DNA of 64,000 bases from the NCBI RefSeq assembly GCF_001021065.1, contig NZ_CP011546.1, positions 2,355,438 to 2,419,437 on the forward strand, in the 5' to 3' direction. Below are positions 17,557 through 28,268 of the stretch, piece by piece. The notes below the pieces were generated by a model that saw only the letters and a program-made list of their open reading frames with translations, did no database searches and was not told where the DNA came from. The translations under genes were made by a program, and so were the position numbers. Within the stretch, counting starts at the first letter, position 1. Every line of letters starts with the position of its first letter. Source of the stretch: Corynebacterium uterequi. GTDB lineage: Bacteria > Actinomycetota > Actinomycetes > Mycobacteriales > Mycobacteriaceae.

Positions 17557-18339
17557 CTACACCCGGCGCACCAAGCCGTGGGCGCTGAGTGTTGCCGACG
17601 CCTGGGCGTCAGCGTCGGCGCCGAAGCGCTCGGCCACCCACGTCACCCCCGCCCACCCCGTGAGGATGAGACCCGCCAGGCACGGCACATAATACGGCCA
17701 GCGGGGAAGCACCGAAATCAGCGACACCCCGCGGGTGGGCCGGGCGATAAAGCCGTAGTTTCCCCCGGTCACCGCGTTAATGACGGACGTGACCGCGAAC
17801 CAGCCGAGGGTGGTCTGCGTGGCCCGCCGGTAGCCGGCCCACGTCGGCCGGTACCCAAAGGCGAAGACCAAGGTCAGCGGCACGATGAGCGCCGCCCAGT
17901 GAAAGAGCCAGTAGGCACCCTCCTGCACCCACCGGGTGGTGACCCACGCGGCGTCGGGGGTGAGCAGGGCCATGGGATTGAGCCACATGCCCCAGAAGAA
18001 GCTCATCGTCACGGCGAACTCATTGCCGGTACCGATGGCGATGGGCGTGATAATCCGCAACCAATCGCAGATATGAAAGGGCAGCGTCTCGTCGTACACG
18101 ACGGCGCTCGGGCGCAGCGTCACGGCCAGGTAGGCGAGAGACATCATCCCCAGCACGACGCCGGCAACCTGGCGGGCACGGGTCTCTATGGGGGTGCCGC
18201 GCACGCGACGCGCCGCCACGACGATGACGCCGGCGGTGATGATGCCCACCACGTTCACCAGGAGGTGACGGGCATCGAACTGGGCAATTGTTTCATATGT
18301 CCGGCCGGTGTGCCGAGACGTCCACATCTGCTGGGCCAT
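17557..18339 (-). CDS. YwaF/TIGR02206 family integral membrane protein
   Basis: 260-aa membrane protein with about seven hydrophobic segments. The family landmark LPFHICDWLRI (conserved His and Asp in a helix) is followed by FFWGMWLNPMALLTPD and VTGGNYGFIARP, matching YwaF-type proteins of unknown function. The ATG at 18339 gives a normal family length. It lies upstream of the ECF operon on the same strand, but 156 bp and the iron box separate them, so it is likely a separate unit. Confidence 0.8.
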   Translation of the reverse strand: MAQQMWTSRHTGRTYETIAQFDARHLLVNVVGIITAGVIVVAARRVRGTPIETRARQVAGVVLGMMSLAYLAVTLRPSAVVYDETLPFHICDWLRIITPIAIGTGNEFAVTMSFFWGMWLNPMALLTPDAAWVTTRWVQEGAYWLFHWAALIVPLTLVFAFGYRPTWAGYRRATQTTLGWFAVTSVINAVTGGNYGFIARPTRGVSLISVLPRWPYYVPCLAGLILTGWAGVTWVAERFGADADAQASATLSAHGLVRRV

Positions 18340-18378
18340 AGTGGCAGTACCCTAGCAACCTTCGCCGCTGCTCGCTCG

Positions 18379-19893
18379 CTAGTCGGCAGACGCCTTCACA
18401 TCGACCAGGGTCGAATAGAGCTCGTCGAAGCGCCGACGCAGGCGGGCGTAGTGTTCGGCGGCGTCGGCCCGCGGGCTGAACGGCTCCCCGAAAGGCGGCA
18501 CCGCCCGGGTTCCACCCGGGTTGATGACCTCCAAGGCGATGAGCGCCGTTCCCCGCAGCGTGGCCCTCTTCATGGCCAGCGGGATGACGGTGGCCCCGGT
18601 GACATTCGCCAGCACCTGCAACCATTCGGGGTGTTCGGTGGTGACCCGGCCCGAGGCGATGACGCGTTCGGCGGCCATGCCCGCGTCGGAGAGCTGCTCG
18701 AAGATGCGGGCGTAGCTGATGGCGATGGACTCGATCACCCCATGCCACATATCGAGCACGGTCGTTTCTTCGGTGATGTCCGTGATCGTGGCCTTCGCGT
18801 CGGCCGCCCAGCCGGTGGCCCGCTCCCCGGTGAAAAACGGCAGCACTGCCGGCACGTCCTCATCCGGCGGGCCGGCGAGCCGCTCGCCCAATTCCGCCGG
18901 GTCGACGGGCGCCAGCGTCGTCTCCAGCCAGGAAATCGCCCGCCCCACGTCGTTGAGCGCCCCGCCCAAGATGGCCTGCTGCGCATCCAACCGGTAGCAC
19001 CACAGGCCCGCCGGGACATTCTCGGGAACCTGCGGCAGGATGACGCGCGCCGCCCCCGACGTCGCCGCCGCGACCGCCACCGTGGAGGCGTCGACGGCCC
19101 CCGGGCCTACGTTCGACGGCCACCCGTCGGGAATGGCGTGCAGCCACGGGGTGCCGTTGAGCGCCGGCCACGGGGTGCGTTCCGGGTGCGTCGGCGTCTG
19201 CGGGCCAAACACCGGGGCGAACAGGGACGCGCTCACCCCCACCGCGTCGAGGATCTCCTTATCGATCTCGCCGGTATGCACGTTGAGCACACCCGACCAG
19301 GCCGCCGTCGACGTCGCCACCCCCACAATGCCCGCAAGCTTGAAGTAAACGTACTCGCCGATGCTCATAATGCGTTTCGTGCGCGCCAACAGCTCCGGGT
19401 ACTCCGCCGCCAGCCACGCCAGCCGCGCCGGATGGTAGCTGGTGTGCAGCCGAACCCCGGTGCGGGCGTGGTAGGCGGCCTCATCCACCCGCTCCCGCAA
19501 GGCGGTGACATAGTCGGCGCAGCGGGAATCCGCGTACGTGATGGCGCGGGTCAAGGCGTTACCGGACGCGTCGACGAGCACGAGCGACGCGGCGAAAGTA
19601 TCCATCGCCACCGCGTCGATCCGCACATTCTTCTTCGCCGCGAAATCGACGATCGCCGCGATGATCTCCCGGCATTCGGCCACCACCTGGTCAGCATCGA
19701 TGGCCGACGTGCCGTCGTAATCGCTGACGAAGGCGTGTGATAGCCGCTGCTTCGATCCCTTCACGGGGCACCCCGTGGCATCGTACAAACCGCCGCGCGA
19801 CGCCGTGGAGCCGATGTCCAGCGCCAACACAAAGGGGCCGGTGGCCTCCTTGAGGGGGATGGACATCGTCGGAACCTTCGTGAGTTCAGCCAT
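18379..19893 (-). CDS. FGGY-family carbohydrate kinase (gluconokinase-like)
   Basis: 504-aa sugar kinase of the FGGY family. The N-terminal actin-like domain starts LALDIGSTASRGGLYD; MDTFAASLVLVD and TYADSRCADYV match sugar-site regions, and VIASGRVTTEHPEW is the late nucleotide-binding segment. Sequence style is nearest to gluconokinase/xylulokinase-like members, but the sugar cannot be fixed, and no catabolic or transport genes adjoin it. The ATG at 19893 (MAELTKVPTM) is chosen; a second Met at 19860 is possible. It is divergent from the YhdH-type gene across 55 bp. Confidence 0.8.
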   Translation of the reverse strand: MAELTKVPTMSIPLKEATGPFVLALDIGSTASRGGLYDATGCPVKGSKQRLSHAFVSDYDGTSAIDADQVVAECREIIAAIVDFAAKKNVRIDAVAMDTFAASLVLVDASGNALTRAITYADSRCADYVTALRERVDEAAYHARTGVRLHTSYHPARLAWLAAEYPELLARTKRIMSIGEYVYFKLAGIVGVATSTAAWSGVLNVHTGEIDKEILDAVGVSASLFAPVFGPQTPTHPERTPWPALNGTPWLHAIPDGWPSNVGPGAVDASTVAVAAATSGAARVILPQVPENVPAGLWCYRLDAQQAILGGALNDVGRAISWLETTLAPVDPAELGERLAGPPDEDVPAVLPFFTGERATGWAADAKATITDITEETTVLDMWHGVIESIAISYARIFEQLSDAGMAAERVIASGRVTTEHPEWLQVLANVTGATVIPLAMKRATLRGTALIALEVINPGGTRAVPPFGEPFSPRADAAEHYARLRRRFDELYSTLVDVKASAD

Positions 19894-19948
19894 AACCACC
19901 ATTGTATGCACCGGCACCCCCGGCCAGGGAGGCGTTACCCTGGCAACC

Positions 19949-20893
19949 ATGACCGATCTCACCACTGTCCTGCGCACCGACGACGGCGTCGAGCTCGTCG
20001 CCACCAGCCCGGAGCACGCCGGCGACGGCGCCCACCGGATCTCCGTGGAGTACTCCAGCCTCAACTACAAAGACGCCATGGCGCTCGCCGGCGATCGAGC
20101 AGTGGCGCGCATCCTGCCGCTCGTGCCCGGCATCGACGCCGTCGGCCGGCTCGACGACGGCCAGCTCGTCACCGTCAACGGCGCCGGTCTCGGCGAACGT
20201 CGCCACGGCGGCTACACCCCCACCGTCAACGTGGACGCCTTCACCGTGGTGCCTAAGGCCTTCGACGCCTTCACCGCCGCCGCCATCGGCACCGCCGGGT
20301 ACACCGCCGCCCTCAGCGTCGACGCGCTGCGCGCCGCCGTCGCCCCCAGCGACGGCCCCGTCCTCGTCACCGGTGCCACCGGTGGCGTCGGCTCCATCGC
20401 CATCCTGCTGCTGCGCTCCTTGGGCTACGACGTCGCCGCCCTCACCGGCCGCGTCGACGAGCACGGCGAGTGGCTGCGTACCCTCGGCGCCAGCGAGGTG
20501 CTTGACCGTGCGGACTTCGCCGCAAAGGGCCGGCCGCTGCAGAAGGCGCGCTTCGCCGGCGCCGTCGACACGGTGGGCTCCCACGTGCTGGTCAACACGC
20601 TGGCACAGATCCGCTGGGGCGGGTCCGTCACCGCCTGCGGGCTGGCGCAAGGCGCCGACCTGCCCGGCACCGTGCTGCCGTTTATTCTCCGCGGGGTGAA
20701 TCTACTGGGCATCAACTCCGTCGATGCCCCTGACGAGCTGCGGGAGAAGGCGTGGGCGTTGCTCGCCGAGCACCTCGACGCCGGCGTGCTCGCCACTTTC
20801 ACCGAAGCAATCAGCCTGGAGCAGGTGGCCGACGCCGGCGAGCAACTGCTGGCCGGAACCCGGCGCGGGCGCACCGTCGTCGCTGTTAGGTAG
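19949..20893 (+). CDS. YhdH/YhfP-type NADPH-dependent oxidoreductase (acrylyl-CoA reductase-like)
   Basis: 314-aa medium-chain dehydrogenase/reductase without zinc. The N-terminal GroES-like domain includes YSSLNYKDAMALAGDRAVARILPLVPGID; the cofactor loop is VTGATGGVGSIAILLLRSLGY (about residues 135-155). The SSLNYKDA and PGID blocks are typical of the YhdH (AcuI) group, which reduces acrylyl-CoA or quinones with NADPH. The ATG at 19949 gives the family length; the longer open frame upstream runs over the divergent kinase start and is rejected. Confidence 0.88.
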   Translation: MTDLTTVLRTDDGVELVATSPEHAGDGAHRISVEYSSLNYKDAMALAGDRAVARILPLVPGIDAVGRLDDGQLVTVNGAGLGERRHGGYTPTVNVDAFTVVPKAFDAFTAAAIGTAGYTAALSVDALRAAVAPSDGPVLVTGATGGVGSIAILLLRSLGYDVAALTGRVDEHGEWLRTLGASEVLDRADFAAKGRPLQKARFAGAVDTVGSHVLVNTLAQIRWGGSVTACGLAQGADLPGTVLPFILRGVNLLGINSVDAPDELREKAWALLAEHLDAGVLATFTEAISLEQVADAGEQLLAGTRRGRTVVAVR

Positions 20894-20916
20894 GAGTTGG
20901 TGCTGGCCGTGGGTGC

Positions 20917-21282
20917 TCACAGGCGCTCGATGAGCGCGCCAAGCAGCAGCACAAGCTCCGCGCCGCCGACGGTCACCATGCACGCCGTCACCAGCAACAC
21001 GGCCACCACGTTGGGCTGGACGCGCTCCTTGGCTAACGAGTGGGCTTCCCGCTGGTAGCGGTGGTGTCCGGCCAGCAGCAGCGTCACCGCGAGCAGCGCC
21101 AACACCAGGGCGAGAACGACGATGACGCTGGGGTACATGCCCGCCCACCGCAGCAGGGTGGACGCGCACACCAACAGGGCGAGCACGGTACGGCCCCAGG
21201 ACAGCGCGGTGCGCTCCGGCTGCAGGCCCGGGTCCTCGTGCAGGCGGGTCGACAGTCGGCGGGTCGACGGTCGGCGGGCCAT
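20917..21282 (-). CDS. DUF202 family membrane protein, second copy
   Basis: 121-aa protein. The LQPERTALSWGRTVLALLVCAS block is the DUF202 signature before the first of three membrane segments. The Asp/Glu/Arg-bearing loop precedes helix 1, and an HHRYQREAHSLAKE loop separates helices 2 and 3. The ATG overlaps the stop of the upstream DUF202 gene (ATGA). Function is unknown. Confidence 0.82.
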   Translation of the reverse strand: MARRPSTRRLSTRLHEDPGLQPERTALSWGRTVLALLVCASTLLRWAGMYPSVIVVLALVLALLAVTLLLAGHHRYQREAHSLAKERVQPNVVAVLLVTACMVTVGGAELVLLLGALIERL

Positions 21283-21650
21283 CACACCAGAACGCCGACG
21301 AGCAGCACCACGGCGCCGCACACCCCGCCAATGGAGAGCACGGGGATGATGCCCGGCACCGGCAGCGGCCGGTCGTGACGCATCGACCGCTCCACGGCGA
21401 TCCACCGCAGGCACGAACCGAGAGAAATAAGCAGGCCGACGACAATCATGAACACGGCCGCCACCGCCTGCAAGGTGCCGTCGAGCGCGTCGATGGCGAA
21501 AGCCTCCAGGGCGATGCCGCCGGCTAGGAATGCCAGCGACGTCCGGGTCCAGGCTAGGAAGGTGCGCTCGTTGGCGAGGGTGAAACGGGGGTCCGGTTCC
21601 TCGCCGTCGGGGAACACCCGCCGGGCCAGCCAGCTGCGTTGCTCAGACAT
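21282..21650 (-). CDS. DUF202/YidH family membrane protein, first copy
   Basis: 122-aa protein with the DUF202 signature PRFTLANERTFLAWTRTSLAFLAGG and three membrane segments. Proteins of this family are often encoded as tandem pairs, as here, suggesting a heteromeric membrane complex. It lies 17 bp downstream of leuS on the same strand, so it is probably expressed by leuS readthrough. Confidence 0.85.
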   Translation of the reverse strand: MSEQRSWLARRVFPDGEEPDPRFTLANERTFLAWTRTSLAFLAGGIALEAFAIDALDGTLQAVAAVFMIVVGLLISLGSCLRWIAVERSMRHDRPLPVPGIIPVLSIGGVCGAVVLLVGVLV

Positions 21651-21667
21651 CGTCTTTACTTGCTGTT

Positions 21668-24526
21668 CTACTTCACTACCAGGTTGACCATCCGGCCCGG
21701 CACCACGATCTTCTTGATGACCGTCTTGCCCTCAATGTTGGCGGCGATGCGCTCGTCGGCCAGCGCGGCGGCGACGACGTCGTCCTGCGCGGCGTCGGCG
21801 GCGACGGTGATGCGGCCGCGAACCTTGCCGTTGACCTGCACGGGCAGCTCCACCTCGTCGTCCACCAGCCACTTCTGTTCGAAAGTGGGGAAGGCGGCGA
21901 AGGTGATGGTGTCCTCGTGGCCCAGGCGAGCCCACAGCTCCTCCGCGATGTGCGGGGCGATGGGGGAGACCATGACGACCAGCGGTTCCACCGCGGCCAG
22001 CGGCACCTCGCCCGGGTAGGTCTTCGTGAGGTAGTTGACGTACTCGATGAGCTTGGCCACCACGGTGTTATCCCGCAGGTTGGCGTAGTCATCGCGCACA
22101 CCCGCGACGGTGCGGTGCAGCTGCTTGAGGTCGGCGTCCGTGAGCGCGGCGTCGGCCTGGGCGTGAACGGCGCCGGTCTCCTCGTCGATGATGAGGCGCC
22201 ACAGGCGCTGCAGGAACCGATGCGCGCCGACGACGTCCTTCGTCGCCCAGGGCCGCGACGTGTCCAACGGGCCCATCGACATCTCGTACACGCGCAGCGT
22301 GTCCGCACCGAAGTCCGCCACCACATCGTCCGGGGCGACGGCGTTCTTCAACGACTTGCCCATCTTGCCGTACTCCTGGAACACCTCCATGTCCCCGATG
22401 AAGAACTTGCCGTCGCGCTGTTCCACCTCCGCCGCCGGCTGGTACACGCCACGGGCATCCGTGTACGCGAAGGCCTGGATGTAGCCCTGGTTGAACAGGC
22501 GTCGGTACGGCTCCTTCGACGTGACGTGGCCCAGATCGAACAGCACCTTGTGCCAGAAACGGGAGTAGAGCAGGTGCAGCACGGCGTGCTCGACGCCGCC
22601 GACGTACAGGTCCACGCCGCCGCAATCCTCAGCCGACTGCGGGCCGGTCCAATAGCGCTCATTCTCCAAGTCGACGAACGCCTGCGAATTCGTGGGATCA
22701 ATGTAGCGCAGCTGGTACCAGGAGGACCCGGCCCACTGCGGCATGACGTTCGCGTCCCGGTAGTAGGTCTGCACCCCGTCGCCGAGGTCCAGCTCCACCT
22801 CAATCCAGTCCGTCACCTTCGCCAGCGGCGGCTGCGGGGCGCTGTCCGCATCATCCGGGTCGAAGGAAACCGGCTTGTAGTCATCCACCTCCGGCAGCTC
22901 GACGGGCAGCATCGACTCCGGCAAGGCGTGCGCGTGGCCCTCGGCGTCGTAGACGATGGGGAAAGGCTCACCCCAGTAACGCTGGCGGGCGAACAACCAA
23001 TCGCGCAGCTTGTACTGGATCTTCTCCACGCCGGCGTCGTGCTCCTCAAGCCAGGCAATGACCGCCGCGATGGCGTCCTCCTTGCCCAGGCCGTTGAGGT
23101 CAAGGCCGGCGTCGTTCGCCGAATTGATGTGCGGGGCATCGCCGGTGAAGGCGGCCTCGGACACGTCGCCGTCGAGCACCGGGATGATGTCGATGCCGAA
23201 GGCGGAGGCGAACTCGTAGTCACGCTCGTCGTGTGCCGGAACCGCCATGACCGCGCCCGTGCCGTAGCCCGACAGCACATAATCCGCGGCAAACACCGGG
23301 ACCTTCGCGCCGTTGACCGGGTTCACGGCGTAGGTGCCCAAGAACACGCCGGTCTTGTCCTTGTTCTCCTGGCGTTCAACGTCGCTCTTCGCCGCGATGG
23401 CGGCACGGTAGGCGGTGAGCGCCTCCCGCGGCGTGGCCGCACCGCCGGTCCACCGCTCGTCGACGCCCGGCTCGTAGGCGTCGGCCAGCAGCTGATCCGC
23501 CAGCTCCGACTCCGGGGCCAGCGCCATGTACGTAGCGCCGAACAGGGTATCCGCGCGGGTGGTGAACACGGTCACCGGCACCGCGGTGCCGTCGGTGACT
23601 GTCGCGGTGAAGGTGACCTCCGCGCCGCGGGAACGGCCGATCCAATTGCGCTGCATGGCCTTGACCTTGTCCGGCCAATCAAGCATCTCCAGGTCATCAA
23701 TGAGGCGATCAGCGTACGCGGTGATCCGCATCATCCACTGCGACAGCTTCTTACGGAAAACCGGGAAATTACCGCGCTCCGAACGGCCGTCCGCCGTGAC
23801 CTCCTCGTTCGCCAACACCGTGCCCAGACCCGGGCACCAATTGACCATCGAATTAGACCGGTAGACCAGGCGGAACTCGTCGACCGCCTCCTGCTGCTCC
23901 TCGCGGGTCAGCTCCGCGTACACGCGGCCGTCCTTCGTGGTGCGCCGGCCGTCCTTAAGCTCCTCAATCAGCTCCGCGATGGGGCGGGCCTTGCGCTGCT
24001 GCTCATCGAACCAGGCGTTGTAAATCTGCAGGAAGATCCACTGCGTCCACCGGTAAAACTCCGTATCCGTGGTGGCGACGGAACGACGCGCGTCATGCCC
24101 CAACCCCAACGCGCCGAGCTGGCGGCGCATGTTGTCGATATTCTTCATCGTCGTCGTCCGCGGGTGCGTACCCGTCTGGATGGCGTACTGCTCCGCCGGC
24201 AAGCCGAAAGCGTCATAGCCCAAGGTGTGCAGGACATTCTTGCCCAGCATCCGGTTGTAGCGGGCAAACACGTCCGTGGCGATATAACCCAGCGGGTGGC
24301 CGACGTGCAGGCCGGCGCCCGAGGGGTAGGGGAACATGTCCTGGACGAAAAGCTTGTCCTCCGGCAGCGACTCCCCCTCGCCCGGCGCGAGGTCACCCAC
24401 CGGGTTCGGGGCGTGGAAGGTGCCATTGTCCAACCAGTAACGCTGCCACTTCGTCTCGATCTCGTTCGCGAGAGCGTTGGTGTAGCGGTGCTGCGGGGTC
24501 GCCGATGCCGGCGCGGTGTTCGTCAT
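21668..24526 (-). CDS. leuS: Leucine--tRNA ligase
   Basis: 952-aa class I aminoacyl-tRNA synthetase charging tRNA-Leu. The HIGH motif is present as HVGH ([13 protein letters not shown], about residues 76-88), the KMSKS motif as KMGKS in [11 protein letters not shown], and the CP1 editing domain is recognisable ([28 protein letters not shown]). Length is normal for actinobacteria. The ATG at 24526 follows TACACT (24540-24535) by about 8 bases, so a leaderless or near-leaderless mRNA is possible. Two DUF202 genes follow; no T-box-like leader was seen. Confidence 0.97.
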   Translation of the reverse strand: MTNTAPASATPQHRYTNALANEIETKWQRYWLDNGTFHAPNPVGDLAPGEGESLPEDKLFVQDMFPYPSGAGLHVGHPLGYIATDVFARYNRMLGKNVLHTLGYDAFGLPAEQYAIQTGTHPRTTTMKNIDNMRRQLGALGLGHDARRSVATTDTEFYRWTQWIFLQIYNAWFDEQQRKARPIAELIEELKDGRRTTKDGRVYAELTREEQQEAVDEFRLVYRSNSMVNWCPGLGTVLANEEVTADGRSERGNFPVFRKKLSQWMMRITAYADRLIDDLEMLDWPDKVKAMQRNWIGRSRGAEVTFTATVTDGTAVPVTVFTTRADTLFGATYMALAPESELADQLLADAYEPGVDERWTGGAATPREALTAYRAAIAAKSDVERQENKDKTGVFLGTYAVNPVNGAKVPVFAADYVLSGYGTGAVMAVPAHDERDYEFASAFGIDIIPVLDGDVSEAAFTGDAPHINSANDAGLDLNGLGKEDAIAAVIAWLEEHDAGVEKIQYKLRDWLFARQRYWGEPFPIVYDAEGHAHALPESMLPVELPEVDDYKPVSFDPDDADSAPQPPLAKVTDWIEVELDLGDGVQTYYRDANVMPQWAGSSWYQLRYIDPTNSQAFVDLENERYWTGPQSAEDCGGVDLYVGGVEHAVLHLLYSRFWHKVLFDLGHVTSKEPYRRLFNQGYIQAFAYTDARGVYQPAAEVEQRDGKFFIGDMEVFQEYGKMGKSLKNAVAPDDVVADFGADTLRVYEMSMGPLDTSRPWATKDVVGAHRFLQRLWRLIIDEETGAVHAQADAALTDADLKQLHRTVAGVRDDYANLRDNTVVAKLIEYVNYLTKTYPGEVPLAAVEPLVVMVSPIAPHIAEELWARLGHEDTITFAAFPTFEQKWLVDDEVELPVQVNGKVRGRITVAADAAQDDVVAAALADERIAANIEGKTVIKKIVVPGRMVNLVVK

Positions 24527-24540
24527 GCTTAGTCAGTGTA

Positions 24541-24824
24541 ATCAGTAGGGGCGACGACGCTGGCTAGGCCCGGGGTTCGGCCTTTCGGCGCCGACGCGGC
24601 GCTGCAGTGACCTCACTCCTGTTCTGTCTGGCACCCTTATGTTTCATCATGTTTAAACTTTGGCGGAAAATCTGGCGTCATTGTTAAAGTTTTGGACGGA
24701 ACCACCCGACACCCCTAGGGCGTCCTGGGGAGCCCTCGGAAGTCGATCCGGTGGACCGTCTCGTCCGGCAACCTGGGGGAGAGGGCGTGCGCGGGGACGC
24801 GGGCTAAGCTGGTCGGTGTCCTCG
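24541..24824. other. Non-coding flank between leuS and the CRISPR array
   Basis: No gene is supported here; the open frames through it read across the repeats. The piece 24640-24700 is clearly AT-richer than its surroundings and holds two related blocks: GTTTAAACTTTGGCGGAA (24651-24668) and GTTAAAGTTTTGGACGGAA (24683-24701). The first belongs to a motif found again beside the gene at 55808-57544. As an AT-rich stretch on the side of the array opposite its degenerate end, it could be a decayed CRISPR leader; this is inference. Confidence 0.5.
24642..24667 (-). repeat. AT-rich dispersed motif, copy 1 (CRISPR/leuS flank)
   Basis: On the minus strand this reads GCCAAAGTTTAAACATGATG and continues into AAA. 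Compared over 26 bp with the copy at 57621-57646 it differs at only two positions, with further partial agreement outside. The similarity is far above what this GC-rich background would give by chance. A weaker direct-repeat partner lies at 24679-24701. Confidence 0.65.
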
Positions 24825-25279
24825 CGGCCTTTCATTGAGGGACGGGGTTCTACGCCCCGCTACGAATGGCGTCCGAGGGGGTTGCCGTCGCTTCTGGCGA
24901 CGGCCTTTCATTGAGGGGAGGCCACCTGGAGGCGAACTATCGAGGTGCAAGCGTTGCCGTCGCTTCTGGCGACGGCCTTTCATTGAGGGGAGCACAAGGT
25001 AGCCACCAACCCGGCGACGGGGGAAGTTGCCGTCGCTTCTGGCGACGGCCTTTCATTGAGGGGCCCCGGTCCCGGTGTTTTGCCACATGGCGGCCTGGGT
25101 TGCCGTCGCTTCTGGCGACGGCCTTTCATTGAGGGCCCGCTACGGCGGGTCAAAAAACACACCATGACCAGGGTTGTCGTCGCTTCTGGCGACGGCCTTT
25201 CATTGAGGCTGCTCTCAGCCCCACAAGGCGCGAAGGAGGGTGTGTTGCCGTCGCCTTGAGCAACAGCCTCTACTGCAAG
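24825..25279 (+). CRISPR. Orphan CRISPR array, five full 36-bp repeats plus decayed ends
   Basis: Five near-identical 36-bp repeats start at 24881, 24953, 25026, 25099 and 25173. Each begins GTTGCCGTCGCTTCTGGCGA and ends CGGCCTTTCATTGAGG. Only the last differs (C to T at position 5). The spacers are 36, 37, 37 and 38 bp and unrelated to each other. A truncated repeat (last 16 bp only) lies at 24825-24840, 40 bp before the first full repeat, and a heavily mutated one at 25244-25279 after a 35-bp spacer. The repeat has a perfect stem GCCGTCGC/GCGACGGC with loop TTCTG. No cas gene is in the window, so type is not assignable. Confidence 0.85.
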
Positions 25280-25358
25280 CCGAGCCCCTTCCCGCCGGCC
25301 CAGTCAGCCCCCTCAACCCCCAACCGACTAACCCAACCACCCAACCAACCACCCCGAA

Positions 25359-25374
25359 TGTTTCACGTGAAACA
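25359..25374. promoter_or_regulatory. parS site 1
   Basis: TGTTTCACGTGAAACA is a perfect 16-bp match to the bacterial ParB-binding parS consensus. It lies intergenic, directly after the terminator of the peptide transporter gene and about 38.6 kb from the right window edge. It should nucleate ParB (encoded at 58341-59396) for origin segregation. Confidence 0.9.
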
Positions 25375-25404
25375 AAAACGGCCGGCTCCCATCGGGAACC
25401 AGCC
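25374..25404 (-). terminator. Intrinsic terminator of the POT transporter gene
   Basis: On the minus strand GGCTGGTTCCC, loop GAT, GGGAGCCGGCC form a stable stem (one or two wobble or mismatched positions), followed by GTTTTTG. It begins about 40 bp after the transporter stop at 25444 and abuts parS site 1. Confidence 0.8.
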
Positions 25405-25443
25405 GCCTAACCGAGGAGCGCTACACGCACCCGCTCTAACGAT

Positions 25444-26931
<1,488 letters not shown>

Positions 26932-26983
26932 GTGAACTAGTGTGCCCCGGCCATTGCGGAAAATACCAATTGAGGTACCGAAA

Positions 26984-27004
26984 CACCGTCGCTCCCGAAC
27001 GGTG
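26984..27004 (-). terminator. Weak hairpin between ald and the POT gene
   Basis: On the minus strand CACCGT and ACGGTG pair over a 9-nt loop and are followed by TTTCGG. The U-tract is short, so partial termination after ald is the most that can be claimed. Confidence 0.35.
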
Positions 27005-27019
27005 TCACCGGGGTCGCGC

Positions 27020-28126
27020 CTAGCCGCGCAGAGCCTCGTCGAGGGGCATCGGCTCCTCCCCGAGATGGCCGGCGATGACCGGGTGGACGATCCGCCCGTC
27101 GTGGGTGTTGAGTCCGTGGGCGAGGTGCTCGTCGGCGGCGAGGGCGTCGCGCCAGCCGTCGGCGAGCCGCAGCGCGTAGGGGAGGGTGGCGTTGGTCAGG
27201 GCGACGGTGGCGGTGTTCGGCACCGAGCCGGGCATGTTGGCCACGCAGTAGAACGTGCACCCGGACACCTCAAAGGTGGGGTCGGTATGGGTGGTGGGGT
27301 GGGAATCCTCGAAGCACCCGCCCTGGTCGATGGCCACATCCACCAGCACCGAGCCTTCCCGCATGTCCTCCACCATCTCGTGGGTGACGAGCTTCGGGGC
27401 GGCGTCGCCAGGGATGAGGACGGTGCCGATGACGACGTCGGCGTCGCGCAGCTCCTCGGCGAGTTCCACCTGGGTGGACAGGTGCGTGCGCACCCGCGGG
27501 CCGAAGCGAGCGACGAGCTCCCGCAGGCGGGGCACGGAGATGTCGAAGACGTGGGTCTCCGCTCCGAGGCCCAGTGCGGCCTCGGCGGCATTCTCTCCGG
27601 CGACGCCGCCGCCGACCACCACGACCTTCGCCGGGGCGGTGCCGGTCACCCCACCCATGAGCAGCCCCTTACCGCCCTCCTGGTGCATGAGGTGGTACGC
27701 CGCGACCTGGGTGGCCAACTTTCCTGCCACTTCACTCATCGGCGCCAGCAGCGGCAGGCCGTGCTCGGCGGTGACGTTTTCGTAGGCGATAGCAGTCACT
27801 CGGTTGTCCTTGAGCGCCTGGGCCACCGACGGCGCGGCGGCGAGGTGGAGGTAGGTGAACAGCACCTGGCCGGGGCGCATGAGGGCGAACTCCGGCGGTT
27901 GCGGTTCCTTGACCTTGAGCACCAGATCGGCCGACCAGGCCGTCGCGGCGTCGACGATCCGGGCGCCGACGGCAACGTAGGCGTCGTCGGCGAAGCCGGA
28001 CCCGAGGCCGGCGGATTCCTCCACGACGACGTCGTGGCCCCGGGCGATGAACTCGGCGGCGCCGGCCGGGGTGAGGGCGACGCGTTTCTCGTGATCCTTG
28101 ATTTCCTTAGGGCAGCCGATAAGCAT
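27020..28126 (-). CDS. ald: Alanine dehydrogenase
   Basis: 368-aa NAD-dependent enzyme interconverting L-alanine and pyruvate plus ammonia. The N-terminal domain begins MLIGCPKEIKDHEKRVALTP, with the catalytic-type Lys in LVLKVKEPQ and His in LFTYLHLAA. The central NAD-binding loop is VVVVGGGVAGENAAEAALGLGA (about 168-189). CVANMPGSVPNTATVALTNATLPYAL is the typical C-terminal signature. Length is standard (about 370). It lies upstream of the peptide transporter gene on the same strand and is divergent from a DUF454 gene. Confidence 0.95.
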   Translation of the reverse strand: MLIGCPKEIKDHEKRVALTPAGAAEFIARGHDVVVEESAGLGSGFADDAYVAVGARIVDAATAWSADLVLKVKEPQPPEFALMRPGQVLFTYLHLAAAPSVAQALKDNRVTAIAYENVTAEHGLPLLAPMSEVAGKLATQVAAYHLMHQEGGKGLLMGGVTGTAPAKVVVVGGGVAGENAAEAALGLGAETHVFDISVPRLRELVARFGPRVRTHLSTQVELAEELRDADVVIGTVLIPGDAAPKLVTHEMVEDMREGSVLVDVAIDQGGCFEDSHPTTHTDPTFEVSGCTFYCVANMPGSVPNTATVALTNATLPYALRLADGWRDALAADEHLAHGLNTHDGRIVHPVIAGHLGEEPMPLDEALRG

Positions 28127-28222
28127 GTGAAACCTCCCGGGGTGAGATGGTGAGTCGTTTTCCCCGAGTGTAGGCCCGGACGCGTCGGGCGCTACGCCGT
28201 TTCTCGCACAACCAGCTGAGGA

Positions 28223-28241
28223 TTATCTAAGCCTTACCTAC
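28223..28241. promoter_or_regulatory. Weak DtxR-like box between ald and the DUF454 gene
   Basis: TTATCTAAGCCTTACCTAC agrees with about 14 of 19 positions of the DtxR consensus and lies 27 bp before the DUF454 start. The left half is poor (TTATC instead of TTAGG), so this is a candidate only. Confidence 0.35.
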
Positions 28242-28268
28242 CCACCCCTGGGCGGTAGGCTGGTCACC

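Noticed and set aside
17578..19740. 720-codon rightward open frame
   Set aside because: It is antisense to the YwaF-like and FGGY kinase genes, rich in Arg/Gly/His, with no family similarity; a typical high-GC shadow frame.
21917..24532. 871-codon rightward open frame
   Set aside because: Exactly antisense to leuS; composition of a shadow frame and no recognisable domain.
24866..25132. Open frame with repeated VAVASGDGLSLRG peptide
   Set aside because: It is a reading of the CRISPR repeats; period equals repeat plus spacer and no ribosome-binding site is present.
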